From the NCBI RefSeq assembly GCF_023856365.1, contig NC_064551.1:1134501-1198500 (forward strand): 64,000 nt of DNA, written 5' to 3'. Position 1 is the stretch's first letter, and each line of letters starts with the position of its first letter. Below, in pieces: positions 24,438 through 36,304 of this stretch. The notes below the pieces were generated by a model. It worked only from the letters and a program-made list of their open reading frames with translations. It was not told where the DNA came from and did no database searches. This DNA is from Brienomyrus brachyistius (taxonomy: Eukaryota; Chordata; Actinopteri; Osteoglossiformes; Mormyridae). A program made the translations under genes and the position numbers.

Positions 24438-26685
24438 TCAGTCCAAAAATCTGGACACACCTACTAATAAATAGTCAACAAGACAATGACCATAAGCACA
24501 AGGAGAAAGATGGAGTGATAACCTGGCCCCCACAATCTCCCGACTTAAACTCTATAGGCCAGGTTTGGGATGAATTGGATGGAAGAGTAAGAATAAGGTA
24601 GCTAAATTGTGCCCAGATCTCCTTCAGGACTGTTGGAGAAGCATTCCATGCAGCTACATCTGGAAGCTGGATGAAAGAATGGCAAGAGTCTGCAACGCTG
24701 CTATAGAACAAAGGGGATTATTTTGAAGAGTCTAATATTTGAGACCCCATTACCTCGAAGCAGGTGTGTCCAGACTTTTGTCTGGTGCTGTACGTACAGT
24801 ATTCTTCAAGGCATGAACCTAAATATCTCCCATTAAGACCAAAGAGCCTGAGAAGCTTATAAACTCTGCGATGGTATGAAGAGGGCAGAGGCACTCCTGC
24901 TGGTGCGAGCTTGTACCACTGGTTTGCAGGGACTGGGGAGAAGCAGATTAACCGAAAGTGCAACTTAACAAAACATGTATGGAAAACAATATGAACATAA
25001 AATTTGCTTCTTTGCTTGAGTGCTTTTAAAAATGAAAGCTTTGTGTGTATTAATTATAATCCCTACTTCTCCTACCTCAGTAAAAAGTTGACTTCAGATT
25101 TTCTAAGTGTATTAATATGGTGTTTGACGTCAACTCATACCTACGTGAAAACCAGCATCAAGGTAAATGCTGTGCTTTGGCGACTGGGAACTCTGGCCCC
25201 TGGTTACAGAGAATCTCCCTGGCTGCTGAACCTCTACTTGCGCATGTGTCCAGAGCTGAGATATGCAGGTCATCTGTCTCCAATCTGCCGCCTTCTCCAA
25301 AATCAAAAGCTAATTTGCTGCCTCCTTTGGTCGCCTCCAGTGTCCGACCATGTGCAGAGACTCGAATGGGGGAGCTTTGGCTCCCGATCCAACATAAATT
25401 CCCTGTTACTCCCCTCCTCTTTTTCATCTTCTGGTGCTGGTCTGTGATGGAGGTGCTGCTTCCATCTGTGACTAAGGACTATCAGAGTTCTGAAAGTGCA
25501 GGCATTACATGGTTTAGACATCAATTTTGATTTGAAGAATAGTACCTGAGAGTCTTCAAGAAGTGTATGCTAACACAATCCACACGCTTTCCTTGGACAT
25601 GAATAGTTATGATAAGACCATCCCCCCCCCCCCCTCCCCCTTCCCTATGTGCAAATTCCTTGCCTGTGTGAACAGGACCGAAGCAGGACGAGCGATTACT
25701 TCACTGACACACAGCCATTTTCAGGGATTTCATTCATAAAATAAACATAGATGTCATTTCCAATTAGACTGAAAACTCCACTTATTCCGTAGACTGAAAT
25801 TTTACTGCATTCCTCCTTGACCGAATCGTTGTACCATAAACCACCCAAGTCTGTAGGTATACACTAAATACACTGATCAAAGTACATAAAAATGCAATAA
25901 AGTGTATGGAGCATTCATAATGGAGAAAACGCTGCCATTTTGGTCAGTTTCACCACTTTCAACGACCTTTTAGATAATGGAGTCACTTCCACATTGTCTA
26001 GTGCAGTAAAACCTGCTCGGTTAATCTTCAGACGAGCTTCACCAGGAATTCAACAGAGCAACGGCTCCAGGTTAAATCGTTTGACTGATAATCCGCAGCA
26101 GGCTACATGGAAGCGTCTGACTGTCGGCCATAATATTCTTGCACGCGTGGAGGAAACTGATAGCTGAACATGAACGACGTCTCTCTCACTGTCGTGCCCA
26201 TGCTGCAGTAACGTTTCCAGAATTTTCATTCAAGCCTTCTAAAGAAGTTGTGTGGGATTCACTTCTGTTAGATGTGTGTATCTAAGCACGTCCCTCCTGT
26301 GATGTGGCTGGACCAAGCAGGCGGTTTGAGATGAAACAGACAAACAAACAAAATAAACTAGTGTGACTCTAACCCTGAATTGATTCATGAATATCGGCAT
26401 CAGTGAAACAGTGAGTCCCTGGATGTGTAAGTAAAAGGATTCATTTTTAAATCAGTTTTGCATGCAGTGAACTGCATATATGATCAGGCAAACACTACCA
26501 TCTGTGGGCTTCTTTGGCGAACCAGAATCCATCTGGACATGCAGGTAGGTATTTACAACAAGAGAACAAGTCGTCCCATTGCAAATATTTTTTTTTTCTT
26601 GCACTCCGGACAGTCTATGGGAGAAGAATTGTTTTTAAATATAAACCAATAAATAACAAAACAAACCGACAAAGTTTTCTTGAAT
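23384..26685 (-). other. 3' flank / possible 3' UTR of kcnh5
   Basis: Sequence immediately 3' of the kcnh5 stop. No minus-strand AATAAA was found close to the stop; the first I see is the reverse complement at 23384-23389, about 3.3 kb away, beyond a Tc1-like remnant. The true UTR end is therefore unknown. A run of 13 C lies at 25622-25634. The frames at 25004-25530 are open on both strands but lack recognisable domains. Confidence 0.3.
24438..24799 (+). pseudogene. Tc1-like transposon remnant (transposase C-terminal part)
   Basis: Plus-strand translation at 24515-24600 reads WPPQSPDLNSIGQVWDELDG, the hallmark segment before the last catalytic residue of Tc1 transposases, then a stop; later frames give KGIIL-type end sequence. 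CCAAAAATCTGGACACACCT at 24442 and AGGTGTGTCCAGACTTTTG at 24762 are inverted terminal sequences, so most of the interior is deleted. Confidence 0.85.
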
Positions 26686-27708
26686 TCAGAATAGTCCATC
26701 GTCCTTCTCCGAGTCGGGAGTGACCGGGCGGGAGACGGTGAAAATGTCCTGCTTTTTGCTTTTGGTTCTGGGGATGGTGACCTGTGCAGGCTGCTGCTTC
26801 TCAGAGAGCAGCTTCAGGATCTCGGCCACCTGGGCCTCCATCGCGGCCATGCGGCCGCCCAGCATCTTGATGTCCCCCTGGAGCTCCAGCTTGGCCTCGT
26901 GTAAGAGGGTGTGCAGGGTTTGCTCTGGAAGCTGCTGCGGCCGCTCCTCCTTCGGCACGGGGCTGGGCACCGGCAGGCCGGGTTCCAGGGGGCTCCGCGC
27001 CTCACCGACCTTGTCCAGCCTCAGGTCGCTTTTGGTGATGCCGCTGTCGCAGGAGTCCGTCTTGTGCAGCAGGGTCTTGGGGTCGGCTTCGGCTCCGCCC
27101 TCGGCGGCCTCCCCACGTTCCCCGCTCACTGTCTCCTGGCACTTGCCGTCTTCGGAGAGCAGCTCCTCAGATTCCGCTTGGAATATCGTACCCCACTCCT
27201 CCTTCTTCTCCTCTGTCGGAGCCATGGTACTGCGGAAGCGCATCCAGCCGCGGCTGCTCGGCGCCTTGAGCCGCACGGGGCTCCCGGCCCAGGCCCCCCC
27301 CTGACAGCCTGACCGGCTGCCCACTCCGGGCTTCAGCTCCATCACGTCACAGCCTCTGCCCTCACTGGGAACGTCCGTCTGCTCGACATAGGCCAGAGAG
27401 TCCTGTATGGGCGTGATCTGCGAGATAGTGACCACCGCGGTGCTGGAGGGAGTGCCGTTCTGTATGGGTGGGTGTGCTGCTTGGAGTGGGTGGTGCTGGT
27501 GTGTGTGGAGGTGGTGCTCCACCTGCAGCTGGTTCTTTTCCACATCTGGCTGTGCGGAGGTCTGCGTGCGCATCTCCTTCTGCTGCTTGAACTTCTGGAA
27601 GAGCTTTCTGACTGGGTGGTCCACCGGGATGGTCAGCGTCACCTCGTTCTTCTGCCTCCGGCGCTCCTCCTCCTCCTTCTTCACGTCAGCGATCTTCCGG
27701 AAGACGAT
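26686..27708 (-). CDS. kcnh5: kcnh5 terminal coding exon (EAG2 K+ channel C-terminus)
   Basis: Last coding exon of an EAG-type voltage-gated K+ channel, 340 residues plus TGA at 26688-26686. The acceptor (ctgcag on the minus strand) ends at 27709, and the exon opens in phase 0 with IVFRKIADVKKEEEE, following the NLRKR end of the previous exon. A basic amphipathic stretch at exon residues 29-45 (VDHPVRKLFQKFKQQKE) matches the EAG C-terminal calmodulin-binding region. SQITPIQ, TDSCDSGITKSDLRLD (about 217-232) and QDIFTVSRP near the end are KCNH5-like rather than KCNH1-like. Residues 260-304 form the heptad-rich tetramerising coiled coil (for example MEAQVAEILKLLSEK). Oddities are a His-rich stretch at 65-79 and high GC. 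Open frames on the plus strand here are shadows. Paralogue (kcnh5a or kcnh5b) cannot be decided. Confidence 0.97.
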   Translation of the reverse strand: MVFRKIADVKKEEEERRRQKNEVTLTIPVDHPVRKLFQKFKQQKEMRTQTSAQPDVEKNQLQVEHHLHTHQHHPLQAAHPPIQNGTPSSTAVVTISQITPIQDSLAYVEQTDVPSEGRGCDVMELKPGVGSRSGCQGGAWAGSPVRLKAPSSRGWMRFRSTMAPTEEKKEEWGTIFQAESEELLSEDGKCQETVSGERGEAAEGGAEADPKTLLHKTDSCDSGITKSDLRLDKVGEARSPLEPGLPVPSPVPKEERPQQLPEQTLHTLLHEAKLELQGDIKMLGGRMAAMEAQVAEILKLLSEKQQPAQVTIPRTKSKKQDIFTVSRPVTPDSEKDDGLF

Positions 27709-28161
27709 CTGCAGGGAATGAGGAGAAGCAGGCATTCAGGCAGGTCCTTATGAAACGCCGAGAACATGAGTGACTGTCGATTTGTGTTAACCCCACAAAT
27801 CCCAATGGGAAATCCAATCCAGAAACACCCTAAACACAGTCACATGCAGTGCAGCTGTTCAGATACACGTGTACAATTCACATTCGAGAACACTGTGATT
27901 ACAGAGAAGTACATTCCTGAGTAAGACATCCGGACCGTACCGGACTGCAGTCAGCAGCTGATACGAAGGGTAGCCGTTCACTGAAAAGATCCACATGTAA
28001 AAGTGAAGATATGAGGCTAAGATTAGACTATTAGATTAGGCACCTGAAAGTTGGGGGGCAGCTGCACCTGTCAAACAGAGATGGACAGTGTCTGGACTGA
28101 GGAGTGGCACCTCTCTAAAGGACCCTGGCTGAGGGGGAAACCCCGTGCAGAAGGCTCTGGT

Positions 28162-28260
28162 CAGAGGTGGCTACTTCAGATCCAGAGAGTAAAAATCCAG
28201 ACTACGTTTGTGTTTCAACCAAGCAGCTGAGTATAAAGAGTCACAGTCACCTCTACTCCT
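28162..28260 (+). repeat. Partial hAT-like MITE (related to 10577-10734)
   Basis: CAGAGGTGGCTACTTCAGAT followed by AGTAAAAATCCAGA matches the left end of the MITE at 10577; the right inverted repeat is missing. Confidence 0.55.
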
Positions 28261-29475
28261 GGCCCAACCAGCAGGGCGTTGTCAGGTTACTAGTCTCACA
28301 TTCATGTCTCCTTCCCTGGGAGGGGTCTCCAAGTCACACCCTTTGGCGTGCGAGAACAGCAGGATCGTCACCGTCGGCTGCTACCGCCAGGGGGCTGCCT
28401 CTTCCCACATGCCTCTTCCCTCTTCACAGCCATGTGCCCCCCAAAAATAGTTTGTGAATTTGCTTACATCTTCAAGATGCCATCCAGACCTTTTACTGAC
28501 CTTTTAATTTGCTGACAGAAAACCAGGGATGACAGTAAGCGGTACTTTAAATAAGAGCAAGGAAAGCCTGGTCACGTCTCTTCGACGTGTATCACGCAAG
28601 CAGCTTCACAGAGGCACCGGTGGTCCACCAGAGGCTGACGGGGGCAGTGACCCAGCCGCAGTGAACTCCCCCCAGCAGTGGGAGGAAAGTCTCCGTCATA
28701 CATGCAGGACTTGGGTTTTGGGCTCAGACTGGCCATTTCCAGTTTAGGTCATTTCAATGAAGTAGCAACAAGTGGTCCGGATATGAACAAAGCTACCACA
28801 AGGTAAACGCCCACTTCCCTTACCTAGGCAAGGCTGAAGCATATACAAGTGTCTGCCTGCCCAGCAGGGATGCTGATCTGCAGCTGATCCTGCTAGGCTG
28901 ATCCCGCTATGCTGATCCCGCGAGTCACACAGGCTTGTCTGGGTTATAGATTCCAGATACCAGCTCAGTGGCTTGATGGAATAGGATCAAACAAAGAATT
29001 TTCTGTAGCAAAGTAAAGTGTCAACTGTTTGCACACTGGTAGATCAAAGAGGACCTAATTACATAAGACTGATTGGATAATAAAAGACTTACATTGACTT
29101 AATTATCCACATGGAACTTGAGCAGTGATTAAACCTTCCCTTTTTCCCTAAAATCCCCTGCTGTCACTCTTAATTTTATATTCAGTCACTGACACTGATG
29201 TTTTATGTTAAATTCTAAATAATGAAACAGCACCCAGGAGTATGCAGATAAAAATACCGCGGTGCCCGTAATTTTAGTTATGAATGCTAGAAAAAAAGAG
29301 GATTCCTGGTTTCACAGGCTCCCGCTATAGACAGACAGCTATGGAAGGAAACAGAAAACTCAGTTCCGTTTTGCACGGTACCAAAAATCAGCATGTGTCA
29401 CCGGTGCCAGTGCGATTACAAGCCAGCTGCATGCGAACACTGGCTGCTCTGCACTCATTCCGCAAACGCTGACAC

Positions 29476-29592
29476 CTGCATGCAAAGGTAGGCCCGCTGT
29501 GTTTGCATGCATTAGGAGGTTGACGCATTTGCCCTGCATGCAAAGGTAGGCCTGCTGTGTTTGCATGCATTAGGAGGTTGACGCATTCGCCC
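29476..29592. repeat. 58-bp tandem duplication containing an inverted TGCATGCAAA pair
   Basis: Two copies (starting 29476 and 29534) differ by very few bases. Within each, TGCATGCAAA and TTTGCATGCA form a 10-bp inverted repeat around a 15-bp loop; the arms overlap the octamer-like ATGCAAA motif. Confidence 0.85.
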
Positions 29593-30020
29593 TGCAGCTT
29601 TCTTACACTGCTCCTGATGAAAAGTGCCCCCTTTTACGTTCACATTGATTCCTTTGATACTCAGACTGGACCTCAGTCTATGCAGAGGCTCTGGTTCTGA
29701 CCCAGCGGGACCCAAACCCTCCTGTGAATGGGGTTCCCAGGTACATCCATTCTTTCAGCTCCTCTCTGTTTCACATTGAATGAGAGGCTGCATATTATAT
29801 ATTGTTCCTGTCTTCCTGTTTATATGTGATTGTGCAGTCGCAATATGAGCAATTTCCTCCGCAATTAATAAAGTCTAATGATTATGGTTATGATTCTGAT
29901 TGGGACAGTCCACGATCAAAGTAAAATCTGATGCATTCGTCCATGAGGATAATACTAAACCTCGAGATCACGGGAAAGTGACAGGGGTTATGTCGAGATC
30001 ACAAGAAAAAAATGTGTGTG

Positions 30021-30150
30021 GGTGTCTGTGTATGTTGGGGGATGTGTGTATGGTGTATGTGCATGGCTGAGAGGTGTGTTTGTGGGGTGTCTGTGTATGT
30101 TGGGGGATGTGTGTATGGTGTATGTGCATGGCTGAGAGGTGTGTTTGCGG
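30021..30150. repeat. 65-bp tandem duplication, GT-rich
   Basis: GGTGTCTGTGTATGTTGGGG recurs 65 bp later (30021 and 30086) with the whole intervening sequence repeated almost exactly. Confidence 0.85.
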
Positions 30151-31412
30151 GGTGTCTGTGTGGATGGTGGGGGCCTGGGTCCGGGGCTTGCTGCTCCGTC
30201 CTGGGTGCGGTTGGTCTCCTGGGCATGGTTGCTGGCCCCTTCCTTCGGGGTGGTGGCCCGGGGGGGGGCTCGGGCCTCCCCGGCTTGGATGGGGCTCTCT
30301 ACCGGGGGGCTGGTCGCACCCGGCCGCCTGGGGTCCCAGGGGCCCTGGCCTTGGCTCGTACGGGAGCAGCCGCGCCTATCTAACAGAAGTGAGTCCCACA
30401 CAACACATTCAGAGTGTTTCTACACTGGACGTGCTGGATGAGGCTCCCAGCTTTGCTTTACTGCTGTCGTCTGGCTATGATAGGCTTAATCCCTCCCCAG
30501 TAATAAGAGTAGCCCCTCCCTCTCTTCCGGTGCCCCCATAAAGGGCCATGAGAATGAATATCTGCCCCCCCGCCCTGTTAAGACTTTCATCATAGAATTT
30601 CATCTTGGTTGTCTGTTGTCAGTAGATAAGTAACCCACTTAAAGTGAGCAGGACCAAAAGTGTCATGATTCTCCGTTCCCATAGATGGCACTGTCTTTAA
30701 TTCGGTTGAGTTATTTTATCGCGATTGGATGGATTAAGTCGGTGTCACTCTGATCGCGGTTAAAAAAAAAGCAAAAGGTTATAGAAGCAGCTGCAGGTGA
30801 AGAGCTGTTAGGTTTTATGCACCAGGAGAGAGAGAAAAAGAAAAGCTATTTTATGTTTAAAAGGCAATTTTAGTTTTTGTCATTGGCAAGTGCGCCAGAA
30901 GCCTTTGTGTAGCGTTATCCAGTCTGGATCAACTTTTGAGCGATTCTCCAAAAAAATGCCTATTGCGCACTTACATTAGTCACTCTGATTAGAAGAAGCC
31001 ATTTTAACAAGCTGCACCATACGTTTTTTAGTTATTTCTGGTATTTAAGCAGTGTATTTTGTGGTGGAAAAAATTAAAACCCAATCGGAGATATTTGTGC
31101 GATCGATGTTAATCATCTCTGGAAGTTAAAGCACCATTCCCCTTATGAACGTGCGCGCTGTCGTTAATGGAGTGGGACAGTGTATTCCAGAATGTTCCAT
31201 GCTACAATTTTAAACTATGAGGCTTATGGCTAATGGGTTTATGTTGCAGCTGCTACTGTAAAGATGTTTGCAAGTTTGTTTGAATGTCCATGAGGTAGAT
31301 TAGCATATTAGCCATGATGCCGCGTTGCCTTAAGTTAGTTGTATGTGTAATTAATGCTAACTATTGACTTTTTTGTGAAATTGTGTGCACTGAGCGGCGT
31401 GTGTACATACAC

Positions 31413-31444
<32 letters not shown>
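31413..31444. repeat. (GT)n(AT)n compound microsatellite
   Basis: A GT run directly followed by an AT run. Confidence 0.95.
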
Positions 31445-31445
<1 letters not shown>

Positions 31446-33539
31446 GTTTTATTTGAGGTATATGTATGTCTGTGCTGATTGTAAAAATAGATTGAATGTT
31501 AATGAGACTATAAAGCACTGATGAAGAATGTTATTTCTGCACTGCTGTGGGCAGATTGGGTGCAGATTTGACATATTCTGCGACCTCTGACGACGAGCCA
31601 CCGATTCTGCGTACTAGAGTTGTTCAGTGTCCAACTACGTCCAGGACCAGTCAGCCTACCTCCCAGTCGGTGGATACAGTTCTCCTGGACACAAATAAGA
31701 TTGATGAGACCTCCAGTCCAATACTTTTCTTTTTGTTTTTTTTTTTAACCCGGGTAGTATTATCATATACAGTATAGGCTTCTTAGTTAATAGAAGAACT
31801 CGCATATGTACACAGGATTATAGAGACCGCAGGACTTCATTAAGTGAACTGGACTGCATATGGACTGACGGACTGTTGTAGGAAGGGAGGAATTGTTCAT
31901 TCTTATTTCATTGTTTTAACACGTGACTCTCATCCTTGTGGAGTGTTAATAAGATTGTTACCGTTTTCCCTGTTTGACTAGTGATTGTGACCAATTCACT
32001 TTGAGAGCTGATCCTAGACATAGTTACTGGCCCAGATATTAAAAGCCCGCGTTACGGTGACGTTAACTTGGGGGAGTGATAGTAACCTTGGTTACAGATA
32101 AAGCTGGGAATGAAGGGCAGTGCCTCATGGGCCGGAGACACACGGCGGACACTTTAGAGATGCCAGTCAGCCGAACTGCATGTACTGGACTGCGGGAGGA
32201 GTCAGTGGACTCCAGTCAGTGGAGCCCCCTGCAGGTCGTCTCTGCTCCTGTGAGCGATCAGAGGAGATCCTTTGGCTCACGGTCGGTCCTGCGTGTGGGC
32301 AGCAGGCATCCGATTCCTCAAGATGCCATTTGCTCACCCACCAGCCTTTCAGATCTGTTGCTCATTCCAAACACCTCTCATCAAAACAGAGTTAAAGCTG
32401 AGGCCAGTCATAGATCAACATCGACAGGAGGATGCAATCTGTGAGTAACGCGCCCAAACGGGAAGCCTTACGTGTGTCTGTGCGTGTTCAGACCAGCAGG
32501 GAAAATTAACATTTCTAAAACTTAGAACAAATCTTTGAAACTTTTAGAATTTTAGCCCCCGAGGTATGCTTTAGTTACGCTGAAACAGATTTATGTCTCT
32601 TCCACCCGGACACAAACGCTTCTTCATGATATTTAGGTTGTGCTTGCATGCTGTTCCGTGCTGAAACACTAGCATAAGTTAGGCTCCTTTGACGAATCCT
32701 TTGCCATGAAGTAAGGCGTCGATTGCAGTATAGGATGCTACATACATCAACGTCAAAGTGTGGTGCCCATAGCTCTGTATTAACTGACCAGAGCTGTATA
32801 TTGTGGTAAATCTTTGGAAAAAAAAACCCACGCTTTGCATTCCTGATTTGGAATGTATCATAAACAAATAAACAAACAAACATCAACACGAACAAACATG
32901 AACATTTCACATTCATTCATACACAGTATTTGCTTAGGATTTCTCCACGTATTTTCTGACATAGACAGATATGCACTAGTAATTTTAGCACAGTAGTGGG
33001 GATTTTATTGAATTCAGTGGGGATTTTAAATGACGGCATGAAAACCAGGAGGGCTGAGAGACCCTGACAAAGGCTGTGGGTGTCGCGTCCATGTGGAGAC
33101 CCCCGTTTTCTCAGCATTATCTGCTAAATGAGGTACGAAGCTGCCAGGATTCCTTCTGCCAAAGCAGGTGGGAGATTAATTTAATTATGGATATTACAGG
33201 CACACAACGCTGAGCTCTCCCAGACTGTCAGATCTGCAGCAACGGAAGCTCTGTGTGGAGAATTATTTTGGCCATATTGTCTGGAATAAGATGGGAAAAC
33301 GTTTCCCTTTTTTTAAAGTTTTGATTTATTTCACTTAACACCGTGGAATGCCAGCACTGTTCACGAATGCAAAATGAGATCCGGACTCTCTGGTAATTTG
33401 AAGTAGACACCCCCAACTAGCAGGTTGCATGACTGTTTCATACATAAAGGGATTTAGTTCACATCCCAAGGGGGGTGAGCTCTGACTCCATTGAGAATAT
33501 TTCAGCATCACTGTCCCAGGCTGTACAGGGGATGACGAG

Positions 33540-33632
33540 CACGTACAGACACGCAAACACACAGACACGCAAACACACAGACACGCAAACACACAGACAC
33601 GCAAACACACAGACACCCAAACACACAGACTG
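33540..33632. repeat. 16-bp CA-rich minisatellite, about 5 copies
   Basis: Repeated CAGACACGCAAACACA units. Confidence 0.93.
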
Positions 33633-36304
33633 TTGACCTAACGGCATGTCTGCGAATTGTGGGAGGCAGTATTCACACCCTGACCCAGGAAGTGTGAGGT
33701 GTGGCTCCGCCCACTCCAGCCCCCATTCAACAAGTAACTATAAATAAATTATTACAGAGGTGGGCAAAAATCGAAGCTGAATGGATAAACTGACAAAGCA
33801 GTAAAGACGATAAAGTGAGCATGTTGTCCTACAAAGCAGAGGCAAATCCTGTTTAGATTATTTAAACAAAGAGATTATTTGTCTTCCTTTTGCAGTCATA
33901 AACATTGCCTGGACATTTAAATACATGGTGCATAAAATTTGCTAAAGTTCTTCCACTTCTTCCTCTCAGGCTTCATGTAATAACTTTGAATTAAGCAAAA
34001 GTAAACATAAAATAAGAGTAAATATCAACTGCGTTTTCTCTCTGTAATATTGCCTCCTTGTTCCCAGGATGCAGTGCAGTTCACGTTTCCATTTTGTTAT
34101 TCATGGATAAATGTGCAAATGCAGATCTACAAAAACATGCTGGGGGGCCGGTCCTGTGATTGCTGCTGGGGGGTTGCTGTTTCCAGCCTGCCATCTGACT
34201 GGGTTAAATTTCCTCACTATAGCCTACTCTGTGTATATTCACAGAGGAAATAGGAAGGAAGAAGACAACCTGCTGAGGTCCATCTCAAAGGTTCCCTGAG
34301 GGCAGCGAGCAACCAGACTGTCCAAACTGCAACAAAGAGATGTGACCAGGATGGTGAGTAAGATCTACAGTAACACAGTGCTGCAGAAATGCCGTGATCA
34401 TGGGAGAACTCGGCTCCGCTTTGACATACCAACAATCCAGAGGGGATGTATTACTCAGTAGCATAATTTCATTCATTCAGTTCCAGAAGAAACACTATGG
34501 AAAGTCAAGACAAGGTTACATCTCTGAAGCTGACATTTTTCTGTAAAGAAATTCCAGCATTTTAAACTGGTGTTTGTGGCACAAGCTACACAACCAAACA
34601 CATTTAACTCTGAAAAGTCAACAGACGTGAAGCACTGAGATACTCACAGAGTGACTTGCATGCAACATGATACTCTCCCATCACCTGTGGGGGGCAGTGG
34701 GGGGGGGGGGAACTAGGGCAGCATAAAGTTCATCCGCTGAGGACTTGTAAACAAAGGTGCTTGTACTATGAAGCCAGGTAATCGGAATCCCTGTAAAGAG
34801 ACAGCCGGCCGACCCCTGGGGGGCGCCACATGCCCCACAGAGCGCAGTTCGACCAGACGAGCCCAGATCCCCTCAATCTACCCCGGGCTCGGAAACCATA
34901 TGACAGACGGATGCCAAGGGGGCAGCGACCCGGGAGCCAAAGCATCAGCTGCTCGCAGGGCTGTTCGCCATGGAAACGGAGCCAAAGATACAGCCGCCTT
35001 CACATGGAGACGACTGCAGTGTGTCTGCCTGCCCACAGAAAGAGGACACAGCTCTCCGTTACTGTGGAATGGCAGACTGGCTGTGCTTTCTGAGAGGAGT
35101 AATTATAGACCTAGTTTACTTACTGTCAGGGGCTGTGCATTACTAATCCTGGTTACTGTCGTCGCTTGTGAACTGTGTGGTTTGGTTAATGTCACAGTTT
35201 CTATATTTCTGGGAGATGAAAAACTCTAAAGGGAAAGATAAGAGCATAACAGTGAAAATGAGCGGTGCTTTATTTACACCCTCTGTTAGTCTCTTCCAGA
35301 AGAAAACAAAAATATACTGAGATCTGTTTCCTCTGTTCTGCTTTTCTCAGATTAGTTTGTTATAGATTTTATGCTTAGACTCGCGTATTTCAGACTCTTC
35401 TCCTGAGGCATCATCTCTGGAACTTTCACAGAAGGCTCTAGTACAGGCTCTGAATTATTTTTGTATGCTGTTGATGTTTCCGATTGTAAATTTTCAGGAG
35501 AAATGATTCACAGAGCTGGTGTCACTGAAGCGTAGTGCAGCTACGATGTCTTTCGGGGTGTGAACGGCGCCTGCTTGATATCAAACAAACCCACATCTGC
35601 CCTGTAAACAAATAGTAAGCCTGTATTTTAATGCTAACTGTGGGGAGCAAATGTGCTGTGGTGTCATTACGAGAGAAAATGTGGCGGCGGGCTGTCGCCT
35701 ACACCTGCACAGGGGCCAGACCAGCTCCCAGACGGACAGCAGGGCCGAGCAGCAGCTCTCTGTCTCCCCAGGAAATCGGCGTATTTCCCAGGAGCTGACA
35801 GTGCGGGGTGTCAGAGGGTCATCGCGAGCCTGCAGAATGCAGTGCCGTCGTTATTGCCTGCTGTTTGCTCTCCAGCTCTTCACATCCCTTATCTCTGGCT
35901 CACGGGACCCCCCCCCCCTTTCATCCCCCCGCCTTGCCCATCAGCTTCATCAGCGGGGATGAAAGTGAGCCCCTGCCTGCCCGCAAGGCTCAGTCCCGCG
36001 AGGCTCCGGCACCTGCTGTTCCTGTTTGACTCCGTTAGTCTGAATGGGCCCACAGGTAGAGCTGCTCTTTGTGCTCCCTGTGGATGTCTGTCTGTGGGAA
36101 CATTCCGGAAGCACGACAGAACTGGCCATTTATCCAATCAGCCGCATCACCTGCAACGTGGCACTGACTCAGCTCAGTGCCCCCCTCCAAAAAAGACGTG
36201 TAAAGCGCAGAAAAGGTAGACAACTAGAGGGTATCAACCAATCATGCAGTCACCCAGTAGATGCTCCGCCAAGGTTAAGGATGCGCACGCTCTATGCATG
36301 TGTG

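Noticed and set aside
25004..25530. Overlapping open frames on both strands near the kcnh5 3' end
   Set aside because: Several frames are open together, so no single frame is favoured; no domain or splice evidence.
34768..35229. 153-residue plus-strand open frame
   Set aside because: No family resemblance and no splice or promoter context; likely chance.
35653..36219. 188-residue plus-strand open frame
   Set aside because: Pro/Cys-rich, GC-driven frame inside a kcnh5 intron, with overlapping open frames on both strands and no recognisable domain.
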